Source: Streptomyces justiciae (GTDB lineage: Bacteria > Actinomycetota > Actinomycetes > Streptomycetales > Streptomycetaceae). Taken from it: DNA of 64,000 nucleotides. The notes below the pieces were generated by a model, which did not search any database, was not told the DNA's origin, and saw only the letters and a list, made by a program, of their open reading frames with translations. Numbering within the stretch: the first letter of the stretch is position 1; each line of letters opens with the position of its first letter. Positions 34,719-43,069 of this stretch are shown piece after piece. The DNA lies in contig NZ_JADDXU010000018.1 in the NCBI RefSeq assembly GCF_015163075.1, positions 124,001 through 188,000 of the forward strand. Direction: 5' to 3'. Both the position numbers and the translations under genes were made by a program.

Positions 34719-35699
34719 ATGAAGGCCATCAGCTACGCACGCTACGGCGGCCCCGAGGTCCTCGCCTACGGTGATGTCCGCGACCCCAAGGTCGGCGTCG
34801 ACGCGGTGCTGGTCAAGGTCCGCGCGGCGGCCGTCAACCCGGTCGACTGGCACTGCCGCGAGGGACATCTGGACCGCATCCTCGACCCGGTGTTCCCGGT
34901 GGTCCCCGGCTGGGACGTCTCCGGCGTCGTGGTCGGACTCGGCGTCTCCGTCACGGAGTTCGCGGTCGGCGACGAGGTGATCGGCTACGTCCGCGAGGAC
35001 TTCCTGTCCCGCGGCACCTTCGCCGAGTACGTGGCCGCCCCGGTGCGCACCCTCGCCCGCAAGCCCCGCAACCTCTCCTTCGAGGAGGCGGCCGGCCTGC
35101 CGCTGACCGGACTGACGGCCTACCAGGTGCTCGTCAAGGCGCTCCAGGTCAAGCGCGGCGAGACGGTCCTCGTGCACGCCGCGGCCGGCGGCGTCGGCTC
35201 GATCGCGGTCCAGCTCGCCCGGCACTTCGGCGCCCGCGTCATCGGCACGGCGAGCCCGCGCAACCACGACTTCGTACGGAGCCTCGGCGGCGAGCCGGTC
35301 GAGTACGGCGAGGGCCTGGCCGAACGGGTGCGCGGGCTGGCCCCCGAGGGCGTCGACGCGGCGTTCGACACCATCGGCGGCGACACCCTCACGGTCTCGG
35401 CCAACCTCCTCGCCCCCGAGGGGCGCCTGGTCTCGATCGCGGACGGCGAGGTCGTCGCCTACGGCGGCCGCTACTACTGGGTCCGCCCCGACGCCGACGA
35501 CCTCCAGCGCCTGTCCGAGCTCGCGGAACAGGGCGTGGTCTCGGTGCACGTGTCGGAGACCTTCCCGCTGGAGCAGGCGGCGGAGGCACAGCGGCTGAAC
35601 CAGGAGGGGCGGACGAGGGGGAAGATCGTGGTCACGGTGGGCTGGGAGACGGAAGGCGAGGAGGAGGGCCAGCAGGACCAGGAGGACCAGGGGCGCTAG
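34719..35699 (+). CDS. Zinc-free MDR, NADP-dependent quinone oxidoreductase-like
   Basis: A 326-residue medium-chain reductase of the quinone oxidoreductase branch. It has the substrate-side AVNPVDWHCREG, the family motif GLPLTGLTAYQ, and the NADPH site VLVHAAAGGVGSIAVQLAR. Zinc ligands are absent. The C-terminal tail (ETEGEEEGQQDQEDQGR) is unusually acidic and Gln-rich. ATG 34719 has GGAGGG 8 nt upstream. Its TAG stop shares the tetranucleotide CTAG with the convergent DUF202 gene. Confidence 0.9.
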   Translation: MKAISYARYGGPEVLAYGDVRDPKVGVDAVLVKVRAAAVNPVDWHCREGHLDRILDPVFPVVPGWDVSGVVVGLGVSVTEFAVGDEVIGYVREDFLSRGTFAEYVAAPVRTLARKPRNLSFEEAAGLPLTGLTAYQVLVKALQVKRGETVLVHAAAGGVGSIAVQLARHFGARVIGTASPRNHDFVRSLGGEPVEYGEGLAERVRGLAPEGVDAAFDTIGGDTLTVSANLLAPEGRLVSIADGEVVAYGGRYYWVRPDADDLQRLSELAEQGVVSVHVSETFPLEQAAEAQRLNQEGRTRGKIVVTVGWETEGEEEGQQDQEDQGR

Positions 35700-36022
35700 A
35701 AGACCAGCGCCGCCCCGCACACCGCCACGGCCACCGTGCACAGCGCCGCGGCCGTGGCATGCCGCGGGGTGAGCGCCGCCGGGGTCCCGGTCGAGGCGAG
35801 GGCGCGGATACGGCGGTGCGCGAGCAGCAGGAAGCCCAGCCAGAGGACGGTGCACAGGGCGCACGCGACGACGCCGACCGCCGACACCCCGCCGTGCAGC
35901 GCGGTCTTCACGGCGAGCACGGCGGAGACGGTGCCGGACAGGGTCGTACGACGCCACGCGAGCCGCGTGCGCTCCGGCTGGAGCCCGGGGTCGCGTCCGG
36001 CGTCCGTGACCGCCGCGCTCAC
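35696..36022 (-). CDS. DUF202 membrane protein (second of pair)
   Basis: A 108-residue protein with three membrane helices. Its LQPERTRLAWRRTTLS is the DUF202 signature (ERTxLAWxRT). GTG 36022 overlaps the upstream DUF202 stop (GTGA), so the pair is co-translated. The function of the family is unknown. The stop overlaps that of the convergent quinone oxidoreductase. Confidence 0.82.
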   Translation of the reverse strand: MSAAVTDAGRDPGLQPERTRLAWRRTTLSGTVSAVLAVKTALHGGVSAVGVVACALCTVLWLGFLLLAHRRIRALASTGTPAALTPRHATAAALCTVAVAVCGAALVF

Positions 36023-36411
36023 CCCTCCCACCCGACGAGCACGACGACGACCATCGCGAGCGCGACGACCGCCACGACCACGCTCAGCAGCGCCGGGAAC
36101 CGCGAGACCGGCAGATCCTCGCCCCGGCGCATCGCCCGCTCGCAGCGCATCCAGTGATTGACCGCGCGCAGGGAGCACAGCACACCGGCGCCCAGCAGCG
36201 CGAGCGCCAGCCCGACCCGCCAGCCCCAGCGCAGGTCCGGCAGGAACTGGTCCACGGCGAAGCCCCCGCCGATCAGCGCGAGCGCGGTGCGCAGCCAGGC
36301 CAGGAAGGTGCGCTCGTTGGCCAGCGAGAACCGGTAGTCGGGCGTACCGCCCTCCTCCCGCACCTCCTCGGGCGCGAACCAGAGCCGGACGTTCCGTGCG
36401 AATTCGATCAC
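36019..36411 (-). CDS. YidH-like DUF202 membrane protein (first of pair)
   Basis: A 130-residue protein: a cytoplasmic N-terminus, then the signature RFSLANERTFLAWLRTALALI and three membrane helices. YidH/DUF202 proteins often come in pairs, as here. No biochemical role is established. The gene begins 63 bp from the divergent gene at 36474. Confidence 0.85.
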   Translation of the reverse strand: MIEFARNVRLWFAPEEVREEGGTPDYRFSLANERTFLAWLRTALALIGGGFAVDQFLPDLRWGWRVGLALALLGAGVLCSLRAVNHWMRCERAMRRGEDLPVSRFPALLSVVVAVVALAMVVVVLVGWEG

Positions 36412-36473
36412 GCGCAGGACCCTACCGGGCGGGGACGGAGGCGTTGTCAGTGGCGGTCGCTACGGTTCGGGGC

Positions 36474-37247
36474 ATGGATCTTCCCTCGCCGCTCGCCGGG
36501 TACGCGGCGCCCGGTCACGCCATCGCCCCCGCCGAGCACCTGCTCGACCTGCCGGGGTTCTGGCCGGTGTTCTACGCGCCGGTCTGGGACGAGTTCGCGG
36601 CGGAGCCCGAGGTCTTCGGCGCCGACGCGGCGGACGTCGACGAGGCGGCCGAGGTCCTGTACGGGGCGGAGGAGGTCTGGCCGGCGTTCCGCGTTCCGCT
36701 CGCCGGCGGGCATGTGCTGTGGATCGTCCACCGGAACTTCCCGGGCGAGGCCGGCACGGACTATCTGATCACGCACCCGGACTGGGTCCGGCACGCCGAT
36801 CTGGCCGCCATCGACGGGCATTTCAGCGGGCCGGGACTGTCCTGGCCGGAGCTGCTGGCCGTGGCCGGGTCGGCGCCCGACGGGGTCGAGGGCGTGCGGG
36901 ACGCGGACCGACGCCTGCTTCTGCTGCTGCCCGCCTTCGGCGACGCGGACGTGCCGGTCGCGGCGGCCGTGGAGCGCATATCCATGGCGCTGCGGGCCGT
37001 GGGAGTGGCTCCCGAGGCGGCGCCCGAGGTGGCCGAGCGGCTGCTGGATCACGACTTCTGGGACGGGCCCACCTGGACGTTCCAGGGCCCGAGCCCGCTC
37101 AGCGGCGGCGCCGCGACCGAGCCGAGCCCGCTCGCCGTCTGCGACGGCGGCCACAGCCCGCGCGCGGTACCGCTCGGCTCAGGGCTCACCGCGTCCCAGG
37201 CCCACGCCTTGGCCGACGCCCTGCGGGGTCAGCCGGCCGCCCGGTGA
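36474..37247 (+). CDS. Uncharacterised soluble protein
   Basis: A 257-residue acidic protein with no signal peptide or membrane helix. Recognisable stretches such as LPGFWPVFYAPVW, WIVHRNFPGEAGTDYLI and HFSGPGLSWPELL look conserved, but I do not recognise a family; a SUKH/SMI1-like immunity-type fold is a guess. ATG 36474 has TACGGT about 8 nt upstream and no ribosome-binding site, so it may be leaderless. Its 3' end overlaps the convergent NUDIX gene by 19 bp. Confidence 0.65.
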   Translation: MDLPSPLAGYAAPGHAIAPAEHLLDLPGFWPVFYAPVWDEFAAEPEVFGADAADVDEAAEVLYGAEEVWPAFRVPLAGGHVLWIVHRNFPGEAGTDYLITHPDWVRHADLAAIDGHFSGPGLSWPELLAVAGSAPDGVEGVRDADRRLLLLLPAFGDADVPVAAAVERISMALRAVGVAPEAAPEVAERLLDHDFWDGPTWTFQGPSPLSGGAATEPSPLAVCDGGHSPRAVPLGSGLTASQAHALADALRGQPAAR

Positions 37248-37744
37248 GCCCGCAGCCGCGCGTACGCGTCCAGCCCGTCCGGCACCCACTCCCACTCCGT
37301 GAGCCGCCGCTCCACCTCGTCCTCCGTCAGGAAGTCGTGCCAGGCGACCTCCTCCACCTGCGGGCTGACCGGCAGCTCGCAGCGGACCTCGTACACCGCC
37401 GACCACCAGCTCCGCCGGGCCCCGCCGTCGTACAGGAACTTGAAGAGGAAGGCCGGCTTCGGCAACCCGCTGACGCCCAGCTCCTCCTCGGCCTCGCGCA
37501 GCGCCGCGTCGTCGTAGGACTCACCCGCGCCGACCACTCCGCCGACCCACATGTCGTACAGGGAGGGAAAGACCAGCTTGGTCGGGGTACGCCGGTGCAC
37601 GAAGAGCCGGCCGTCCGCGTCCCGCGCCTGGATGAAGACGCAGCGGTGCCGCAGCCCACGGGCGTAAGCCTCACCGCGCGGGGACTGTCCGACGACCTGG
37701 TCGTGCTCGTCGACGATGTCGAGGATCTCGTCAGCAGCGCTCAT
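37229..37744 (-). CDS. NUDIX hydrolase
   Basis: A 171-residue NUDIX protein. The Nudix box is complete: GGVVGAGESYDDAALREAEE followed by ELGV fits G-x5-E-x7-REUXEExGU. The N-terminal EILDIVDEHDQVVGQSPR resembles the YfcD/Idi-like subgroup. The substrate (a nucleoside diphosphate linked to X, or isopentenyl-type) is not decided. ATG 37744; no strong ribosome-binding site is seen. It ends 19 bp inside the convergent gene. Confidence 0.88.
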   Translation of the reverse strand: MSAADEILDIVDEHDQVVGQSPRGEAYARGLRHRCVFIQARDADGRLFVHRRTPTKLVFPSLYDMWVGGVVGAGESYDDAALREAEEELGVSGLPKPAFLFKFLYDGGARRSWWSAVYEVRCELPVSPQVEEVAWHDFLTEDEVERRLTEWEWVPDGLDAYARLRAHRAAG

Positions 37745-37791
37745 GGGCCCATCCAAGCAGGCCGAGTGAACACGCCGCCGAGCGATCGGCC

Positions 37792-38703
37792 TCAGTTCGG
37801 CTGAAGCCGCCGCGCCCGAGCCGGCTCCGCCGCCCCGCACGGCATGGCCGGGTGCAGGCCGAGCAGCACGATGCCGACCACGACCGCCGCGAGCCCCACC
37901 GCCTCCCACGCCAGTGCTCCCGTGTCGGTGCGCAGGCGGTCGCCGAGGAAGCCGACGCCGCAGATGATCCCGGCGAGCGGCTGGGCGGCGGTGAGGGCGG
38001 GCAGGGACATGCGGAGGGAGGCCGTCTCGAAGGCGCTCTGGACGAGGACCAGGCCGGTCACGCCGAGCGCGAGGACGGCGTACGGCTGCCAGCCGGTGAG
38101 GACCTCCATGAGGCCGCCCTCGGAGAAGCGCTGGCCGGTGACCCGGGTGAGGGCGTCCTGGACGCCGTAGAGGAGTCCGGCCGCCACCGCCAGCAGGGCC
38201 GGCCCGGAGCTCAGCCGTGAGCGCTTGGCGTACGTCGTCAGCAGCAGCGCGAGCCCGATCATGGCGCCGATGATCAGCCAGTGCCGGAAGGGGTCGGTCA
38301 CCGCGGAGCCACCGCGCGGCTCGCCCGCCACGATGAACGCCGTCACCCCGCCCGCGAGCAGCAGCAGCCCCGCCCAGCCCTGGCGGCCCAGCGGCTGCTT
38401 GGTCTGGTGCCGGGAAAGGGCCATGGCGAAGAGGAGGTTCGTTGCCAGCAGCGGTTCGACCAGGGAGATCTCACCCTGCCCCAGCGCGATCGCGCCGAGG
38501 ACCATGCCCGCCACCATCAGACCGATGCCGCCGAGCCAGCGCGGCACCCGCATCAGGTCGAGGAGCAGCCGGGGTGAGAGGAAGTCGTTCAGGGGCGCTC
38601 GCTGAGCCGCGTTCTGCTGGAGGACGAAGCCGATGCCCAGGCAGCAGGCCGCGCTCACGGCGAGAACCAGAACCAGAACCGACACGCTGCGTACCTCGAT
38701 CAC
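37792..38703 (-). CDS. DMT-superfamily permease
   Basis: A 303-residue protein with about nine or ten membrane helices (VLVLVLAVSAACCLGIGFVLQ, WLGGIGLMVAGMVLGAIAL, AVLALGVTGLVLVQSAFETAS). The arrangement resembles EamA/NIPA-like DMT carriers. The substrate is unknown. It is upstream of, but separate from, the NUDIX gene (47 bp) on the same strand. Confidence 0.8.
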   Translation of the reverse strand: MIEVRSVSVLVLVLAVSAACCLGIGFVLQQNAAQRAPLNDFLSPRLLLDLMRVPRWLGGIGLMVAGMVLGAIALGQGEISLVEPLLATNLLFAMALSRHQTKQPLGRQGWAGLLLLAGGVTAFIVAGEPRGGSAVTDPFRHWLIIGAMIGLALLLTTYAKRSRLSSGPALLAVAAGLLYGVQDALTRVTGQRFSEGGLMEVLTGWQPYAVLALGVTGLVLVQSAFETASLRMSLPALTAAQPLAGIICGVGFLGDRLRTDTGALAWEAVGLAAVVVGIVLLGLHPAMPCGAAEPARARRLQPN

Positions 38704-39108
38704 TCGGCCGGGCCACGGGGCGGGTTAGGGGCCGACTGTAGCGCCGTTGAGCCCGGCCTGCTCCCGGGAGTACCCGGATCCGGGCGGTTGACTCGGTCAC
38801 GTGCGGGGGCCCGCGACCTTTCCGCCATGGTGAGTGCCCCGGTCGCGCGGCGCCATGGTCTGCGCCACATTCAGGCCGGTCGCGGGTGCGCGGACGTACG
38901 GTGAACATTCACAACTGCCCCACTGATCCCACAAGTTGACGCGTGTAACACCCGTTCCGACCTTGACGGGAACCATTGGCTGCGGGTTTGCTGTCCGTGA
39001 TCAGTTGCCCACGCCCTGATGATCAGCTCCGTTGGTCAGCGCCCCGTGGGCCAGTTGCCCCTGCCGAACAGCCGACGTCGAGCCACGTCGCACGAGGAAG
39101 TCTCCGCG
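38704..39108. other. 405-bp divergent intergenic region
   Basis: The region lies between the DMT permease (minus) and the TPR-like gene (plus). It holds two TTGACG hexamers (38936-38941, 38963-38968) that could be -35 elements for the plus-strand gene, without a convincing -10 for either. A 25-codon frame at 38827-38904 (MVSAPVARRHGLRHI...) has no ribosome-binding site. No terminator or repeat is seen. Confidence 0.5.
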
Positions 39109-40059
39109 GTGTCACCACCCCCGCCACCCCTCGGCCGCAGCCGCCGACGCGCGGCCCAGGCCTTCGACGCCGCCCTCGACGACGCCGAACTCGGCGCCGC
39201 CCGCGCCGCCCTGGCCCAGGGCCGCTGGCAGGCCGCCCGCACCCTGCTCGCCCACACGGGCGACGAGTGGGATCTGCGCGGCCACCGTGTGACCGTCCTC
39301 GCCATGGAGCCGTACAGCGCCGCCTGGACCCGCGACTGGCTGCTCGCCGAGCCCGAGTCCGCCGACGCCGCCGTCCTGCTCGCCCTCGCCCAGGTCCAGC
39401 GCGCCCTGCGCGGCAAGGAGAAGCCCGACCGCGCCCGCGAGGCCTGCCGCACCGCGGCCGACCGGGCGCCCGCCGACCCCACCCCCTGGTTAGGCATGCT
39501 CATGCTGGAGCAGGGCTCGACCGCCGCCGAGAACGCGGTCCGCCTCTTCGAGCAGATCCGCGCGCGTTACGCCGACCACCACCACGCCCACCACCTGATG
39601 GTCGCCCGCCTCGCCGAGCACCGCGCCGCCGCCGGGCCCGACCCGCTCCACGAGGTCTACGACTTCGCCAACTGGGCCGCCGAACAGGCCCCCGCCGACT
39701 CACCGCTCGCGATCCTCCCGGTCATCGCGCACGCCGAGCGCTACCGCGTCCTCGCCACCGCCGGACACGAGCCGCCCGACCCGGCCGCTTCCGGCCACTG
39801 GGTCGGCCGCCGGGCCCGCCAGGTGATGAAGTCGGCCTTCGACTGGTGGCTGGAGTGGGAGCACGAAGGGCACCCGCGTCGCCTCGTCGACCTCAACTTC
39901 CTCGCCCACGCCAAGGTCTGCGAGGGCCGCGGAGCCGAGGCCGCCGCCCTCTTCCACCGCATCGGCGAGCACCCCACCCCGGCCCCCTGGTCGTACCCCG
40001 ACCGCGACCCCTACCCCGCCTTCCGTGCCGCCCGCGACCACGCGCTCGGCACGGTGTAA
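39109..40059 (+). CDS. TPR-like helical protein with a TTA codon (likely bldA-dependent)
   Basis: A 316-residue soluble protein rich in Ala-containing helices (AARAALAQGRWQAARTLLAHTG, AVLLALAQVQRAL, LNFLAHAKVCEGRGAEAAALFHRIGEH), which suggests tetratricopeptide-like repeats. I do not recognise a specific family. GTG 39109 follows GAGGAA at 39094-39099; an ATG at 39019 is less likely. Codon 39490-39492 is TTA in frame (PWLGM), the only TTA I found in a gene here, so translation should need the bldA tRNA. The amino-acid permease gene starts 30 bp later. Confidence 0.72.
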   Translation: MSPPPPPLGRSRRRAAQAFDAALDDAELGAARAALAQGRWQAARTLLAHTGDEWDLRGHRVTVLAMEPYSAAWTRDWLLAEPESADAAVLLALAQVQRALRGKEKPDRAREACRTAADRAPADPTPWLGMLMLEQGSTAAENAVRLFEQIRARYADHHHAHHLMVARLAEHRAAAGPDPLHEVYDFANWAAEQAPADSPLAILPVIAHAERYRVLATAGHEPPDPAASGHWVGRRARQVMKSAFDWWLEWEHEGHPRRLVDLNFLAHAKVCEGRGAEAAALFHRIGEHPTPAPWSYPDRDPYPAFRAARDHALGTV

Positions 40060-40089
40060 CGCCCCCGAACCCAGCTAAGGACGGTCCCG

Positions 40090-41613
40090 ATGACCACGAG
40101 CAGAGCCAGCGCCGGCGACGGCATCAGTACCTACAAGGGCCAGGAACGGGCCCTGCGCGCCGACCGCCTGGGCACCGGCGGCCTGCTGCTCTCCGTCCTC
40201 GCCGCGACCGCCCCCCTCATGGTGGTCGCGGGTGTCATGCCCACCACATTCGCGGTGATGGGCATCGTCGGACAGCCGCTGCTCTTCGTCGCCCTCGGCG
40301 TCATCCTGATCCTCTTCAGCGTCGGCTACGCCGAGATGAGCCGGCACGTCCACAACGCCGGCGCCTTCTACGCCTACATCTCCCGCGGCCTCGGCGGCAC
40401 CGCCGGCGCGAGCGCGGCCCTCGTCGCCCTCGTCGCCTACAACGCCCTCCAGGTCGGCATCTACGGCATCTTCGGCTTCGAGGTCTCCGGCCTCTTCGCC
40501 ACCTACGCCGATCTGGACATCGCCTGGTGGATACCGGCGCTCGCGGCCGTCGCCGCCGTCGGCGCGCTGGGCTGGCTGAAGATCGACGTCAACGCGAAGG
40601 TGCTCGGCGTCCTGCTGGTCATCGAGGTGGCCCTGGTCGTCATCTTCGACATCGCCGCCGTCGCCGACCCCGCCAAGGAAGGCCTGTCCCTGCACGCCTT
40701 CAATCCGGACACCCTCACCGGCGCGGGCGTCGGCACCGCGCTCTGCTTCTGCATCGCCGCCTTCCTCGGCTTCGAGCAGGCGCCCGTCTACGCCGAGGAG
40801 ACCAGCCGCCCGCACGTCCTGGTGCCGCGTGTGATGTTCCTCGCGGTCGGCGGTGTCGCCGTCTTCTTCGCGCTCAGCAGCTGGGCCCTCACCGTCGCCA
40901 CCGGCCCCTCGCAGATCGTCGGCGAGTCCCAGAAGCAGAGCGCCGGACTGCTCTTCGGCCTCACCGAGTCCCGCCTCGGCGGCACCTTCACCGACGTCCT
41001 GCACGTGCTGTTCGTGACCGGCATGTTCGCGGCCATGGTCAGCTTCCACAACGTCGTCGCCCGGTACGCGTTCGCCATGGGCCGCGAGGGTCTGCTGCCG
41101 CGCGCCTTCGGCCGTACCACGGGTTCGAGCGGCGCCCCCGGCACCGGCTCGCTCCTCCAGACCGCCGTCTCCGCGGTGATCGTGATCGCCTTCGCGGTCG
41201 CCGACGACAAGCCGACCGGCGACCCGACCGAGCCCGTCCTGCACCTGTTCACCTGGGGCGGCAACATCGGCGCCCTCGGGGTGATCGTGCTGATGGCCGC
41301 GGCCTCCTTCTCGGTCGTCGTGTTCTTCGCCCGCCGCGGCGCCGCCGGCGCCCAGGCCTGGCGGCTGGTCACCTCCGCGATCGCCGGGATCGCCCTGCTC
41401 GTCATCGCCGGCTACACGGTGAAGGACTTCGACGTCCTCGTCGGCGCCGGCCCCGACTCGTCCCTGAGCTGGGTGCTGCCCGGCATCATCGGCGCGGCCG
41501 TGGTCGTCGGCCTCGTCCAGGGCCTGTACCTGCGCTCCCGCTCGCCGGAGGCCCATGCCCGGATCGGCCTGGGCAACGAGGCGTTCCAGCTGGACAAGGC
41601 GGCCTCTTCTTAA
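40090..41613 (+). CDS. APC-family amino-acid permease
   Basis: A 507-residue, 12-helix amino acid/polyamine/organocation permease. Family marks are GTGGLLLSVLAATAPLMVVAGVMP in helix 1 and GFEQAPVYAEET in helix 6. The N- and C-termini are cytoplasmic and hydrophilic. The substrate is not predictable from sequence. ATG 40090 follows AAGGA. It lies 30 bp after the TTA-containing gene, so expression of both may be linked to bldA if co-transcribed. A strong hairpin follows at 41649. Confidence 0.9.
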   Translation: MTTSRASAGDGISTYKGQERALRADRLGTGGLLLSVLAATAPLMVVAGVMPTTFAVMGIVGQPLLFVALGVILILFSVGYAEMSRHVHNAGAFYAYISRGLGGTAGASAALVALVAYNALQVGIYGIFGFEVSGLFATYADLDIAWWIPALAAVAAVGALGWLKIDVNAKVLGVLLVIEVALVVIFDIAAVADPAKEGLSLHAFNPDTLTGAGVGTALCFCIAAFLGFEQAPVYAEETSRPHVLVPRVMFLAVGGVAVFFALSSWALTVATGPSQIVGESQKQSAGLLFGLTESRLGGTFTDVLHVLFVTGMFAAMVSFHNVVARYAFAMGREGLLPRAFGRTTGSSGAPGTGSLLQTAVSAVIVIAFAVADDKPTGDPTEPVLHLFTWGGNIGALGVIVLMAAASFSVVVFFARRGAAGAQAWRLVTSAIAGIALLVIAGYTVKDFDVLVGAGPDSSLSWVLPGIIGAAVVVGLVQGLYLRSRSPEAHARIGLGNEAFQLDKAASS

Positions 41614-41648
41614 GAAGGCGTGAGAAGTGGTTACGGAAATCTGACGGG

Positions 41649-41684
41649 CACCCGCGAACCCTGGTCCGCCGGGGTTCGCGGGTG
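41649..41684 (+). terminator. Terminator-like hairpin after the amino-acid permease
   Basis: CACCCGCGAACCC (41649-41661) pairs perfectly with GGGTTCGCGGGTG (41672-41684), 10-nt loop, 36 bp after the permease stop. Confidence 0.7.
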
Positions 41685-41697
41685 TTCGAATGAGTAC

Positions 41698-42465
41698 GTG
41701 AATCCGGAACAACCCGAGCCGGACGGCCCGCGCCCTCAGGCGCAGGACCGGCACCCCGAAGCCGCCGGCCGCCCCATCGGCCGCCGCGTCCTCCTCGGCA
41801 CCCTCGGCCTCGGTGCCCTCGGCGTGGTCACCGCGCCCACCCTGCAACGCGGCCTGGAGGCCTTCCTCGGCAGCGCCGCCGACAAGGACCCCACCGGCCT
41901 CACCGGCCTGCTCCCCAACGGCGGCGGCTTCCGCTACTACTCGGTCGCCTCCTCCGTCCCGCACAAGAACGCCGCGAACTACCGCCTGCGCATCGACGGC
42001 CTCGTCGACCGCCCGGCCACCTACACCCTCAACGACCTGCGGGCGATGCCCCAGACCCGGATGGTCAAGGACGTCCAGTGCGTCACCGGCTGGCGGGTCC
42101 CGGACACCCCGTTCGAGGGCGTACGCCTGTCCCAGCTGCTCGACGCCGCCGGGGTACGGGCCGAGGGCACGGCGATCCGCTTCAGCTGCTTCGACGGCAC
42201 GTACACCGAGAGCCTCACCCTCGACCAGGCCCGCCGCGCCGACGTCCTGGTCGCCCTGCGCATGCAGGACAAGGACATCGGCCACTCCCACGGCGGCCCG
42301 GTCCGCCTCTACGTGGCCCCCATGTACTTCTACAAGTCCGCCAAGTGGCTCTCCGGCATCACCGTCACCAAGGACGTGCAGCCCGGCTACTGGGAGGACC
42401 GCGGCTACGACGTCGACGCCTGGGTGGGCCGTTCGAACGGACGGGACGATGACCCTACGAGCTGA
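41698..42465 (+). CDS. Sulfite-oxidase/MsrP-like molybdopterin protein, Tat-exported
   Basis: A 255-residue oxidoreductase with the sulfite-oxidase-fold molybdopterin domain. The twin-arginine signal is GRRVLLGTLGLGAL. The Mo-ligand Cys is in VKDVQCVTGW. Other family features are YRLRIDGLVDRPATYTLNDLRAMP, FSCFDGTYTESL and GPVRLYVAPMYFYKSAKWL. It acts outside the membrane, and its partner cytochrome b gene overlaps its 3' end by 17 bp. The substrate could be sulfite or an oxidised methionine/small molecule. GTG 41698 starts 13 bp after the hairpin. Confidence 0.87.
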   Translation: MNPEQPEPDGPRPQAQDRHPEAAGRPIGRRVLLGTLGLGALGVVTAPTLQRGLEAFLGSAADKDPTGLTGLLPNGGGFRYYSVASSVPHKNAANYRLRIDGLVDRPATYTLNDLRAMPQTRMVKDVQCVTGWRVPDTPFEGVRLSQLLDAAGVRAEGTAIRFSCFDGTYTESLTLDQARRADVLVALRMQDKDIGHSHGGPVRLYVAPMYFYKSAKWLSGITVTKDVQPGYWEDRGYDVDAWVGRSNGRDDDPTS

Positions 42466-43069
42466 CGCCCCGCCTCAGACCCACGTCCGCCGCTTCGGCC
42501 GCACGCAGCGCTGGGTGCACCGCAGCACGGCCGCCCTGATGGGCGTCTGCGTGGCCACCGCCGCATGCCTCTACATCCCCGAGTTCGCCGAGCTCGTCGG
42601 CCGCCGCGAACTGGTCGTCCGCATCCACGAGTGGGCGGGCCTCGCCCTCCCGGCCCCCGTCCTGGCGGGCCTCGCCTCCCGCGCCTTCCGCGCCGACCTC
42701 GGCTTCCTCAACCGCTTCGGCCCACACGACCGCGTGTGGCTCCGCGCGGCCCTGCACCGCGACAAACGGCGCTCCTCACGCCCGGCGGGCAAGTTCAACG
42801 CAGGGCAGAAGATCTACGCCGCCTGGATCGCGGGCGCCTCCCTGGCCATGCTCGGCACGGGCCTGCTGATGTGGTTCACGCACCTCACCCCGATCCAGTG
42901 GCGCACCAGCGCGACCTTCGTCCACGACTGGCTGGCCCTGACGATCGGCATCGTCCTCGCGGGCCACATCGGCATGGCCCTGGGCGACCCGGAGGCCCGC
43001 CGCGGCCTGCGCACGGGCCTGGTCAGCAAGGAGTGGGCCGACCGGGAGCACTCGTTGTGGCGACACTGA
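42449..43069 (+). CDS. Cytochrome b561-type membrane haem subunit
   Basis: A 206-residue integral membrane protein with about four helices. Histidines placed to ligate two haems b lie in RWVHRST, RIHEWAGL, FVHDWLAL and LAGHIGMAL. It resembles the formate dehydrogenase gamma/b561 group. Overlap with the molybdopterin protein indicates a complex in which this subunit passes electrons between the quinone pool and the exported enzyme. Its coding strand is overlapped over about 294 bp by the run-on end of the minus-strand gene at 42776. Confidence 0.87.
   Translation: MTLRADAPPQTHVRRFGRTQRWVHRSTAALMGVCVATAACLYIPEFAELVGRRELVVRIHEWAGLALPAPVLAGLASRAFRADLGFLNRFGPHDRVWLRAALHRDKRRSSRPAGKFNAGQKIYAAWIAGASLAMLGTGLLMWFTHLTPIQWRTSATFVHDWLALTIGIVLAGHIGMALGDPEARRGLRTGLVSKEWADREHSLWRH

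Noticed and set aside
38827..38904. 25-codon frame MVSAPVARRHGLRHI... as a leader peptide
   Set aside because: No ribosome-binding site, and the following gene is 200 bp away with its own start. Too weak to call a gene.
41605..41616. CTTCTTAAGAAG palindrome at the amino-acid permease stop codon
   Set aside because: It coincides with Ser-Ser-stop codons. The real terminator-like hairpin is at 41649-41684.
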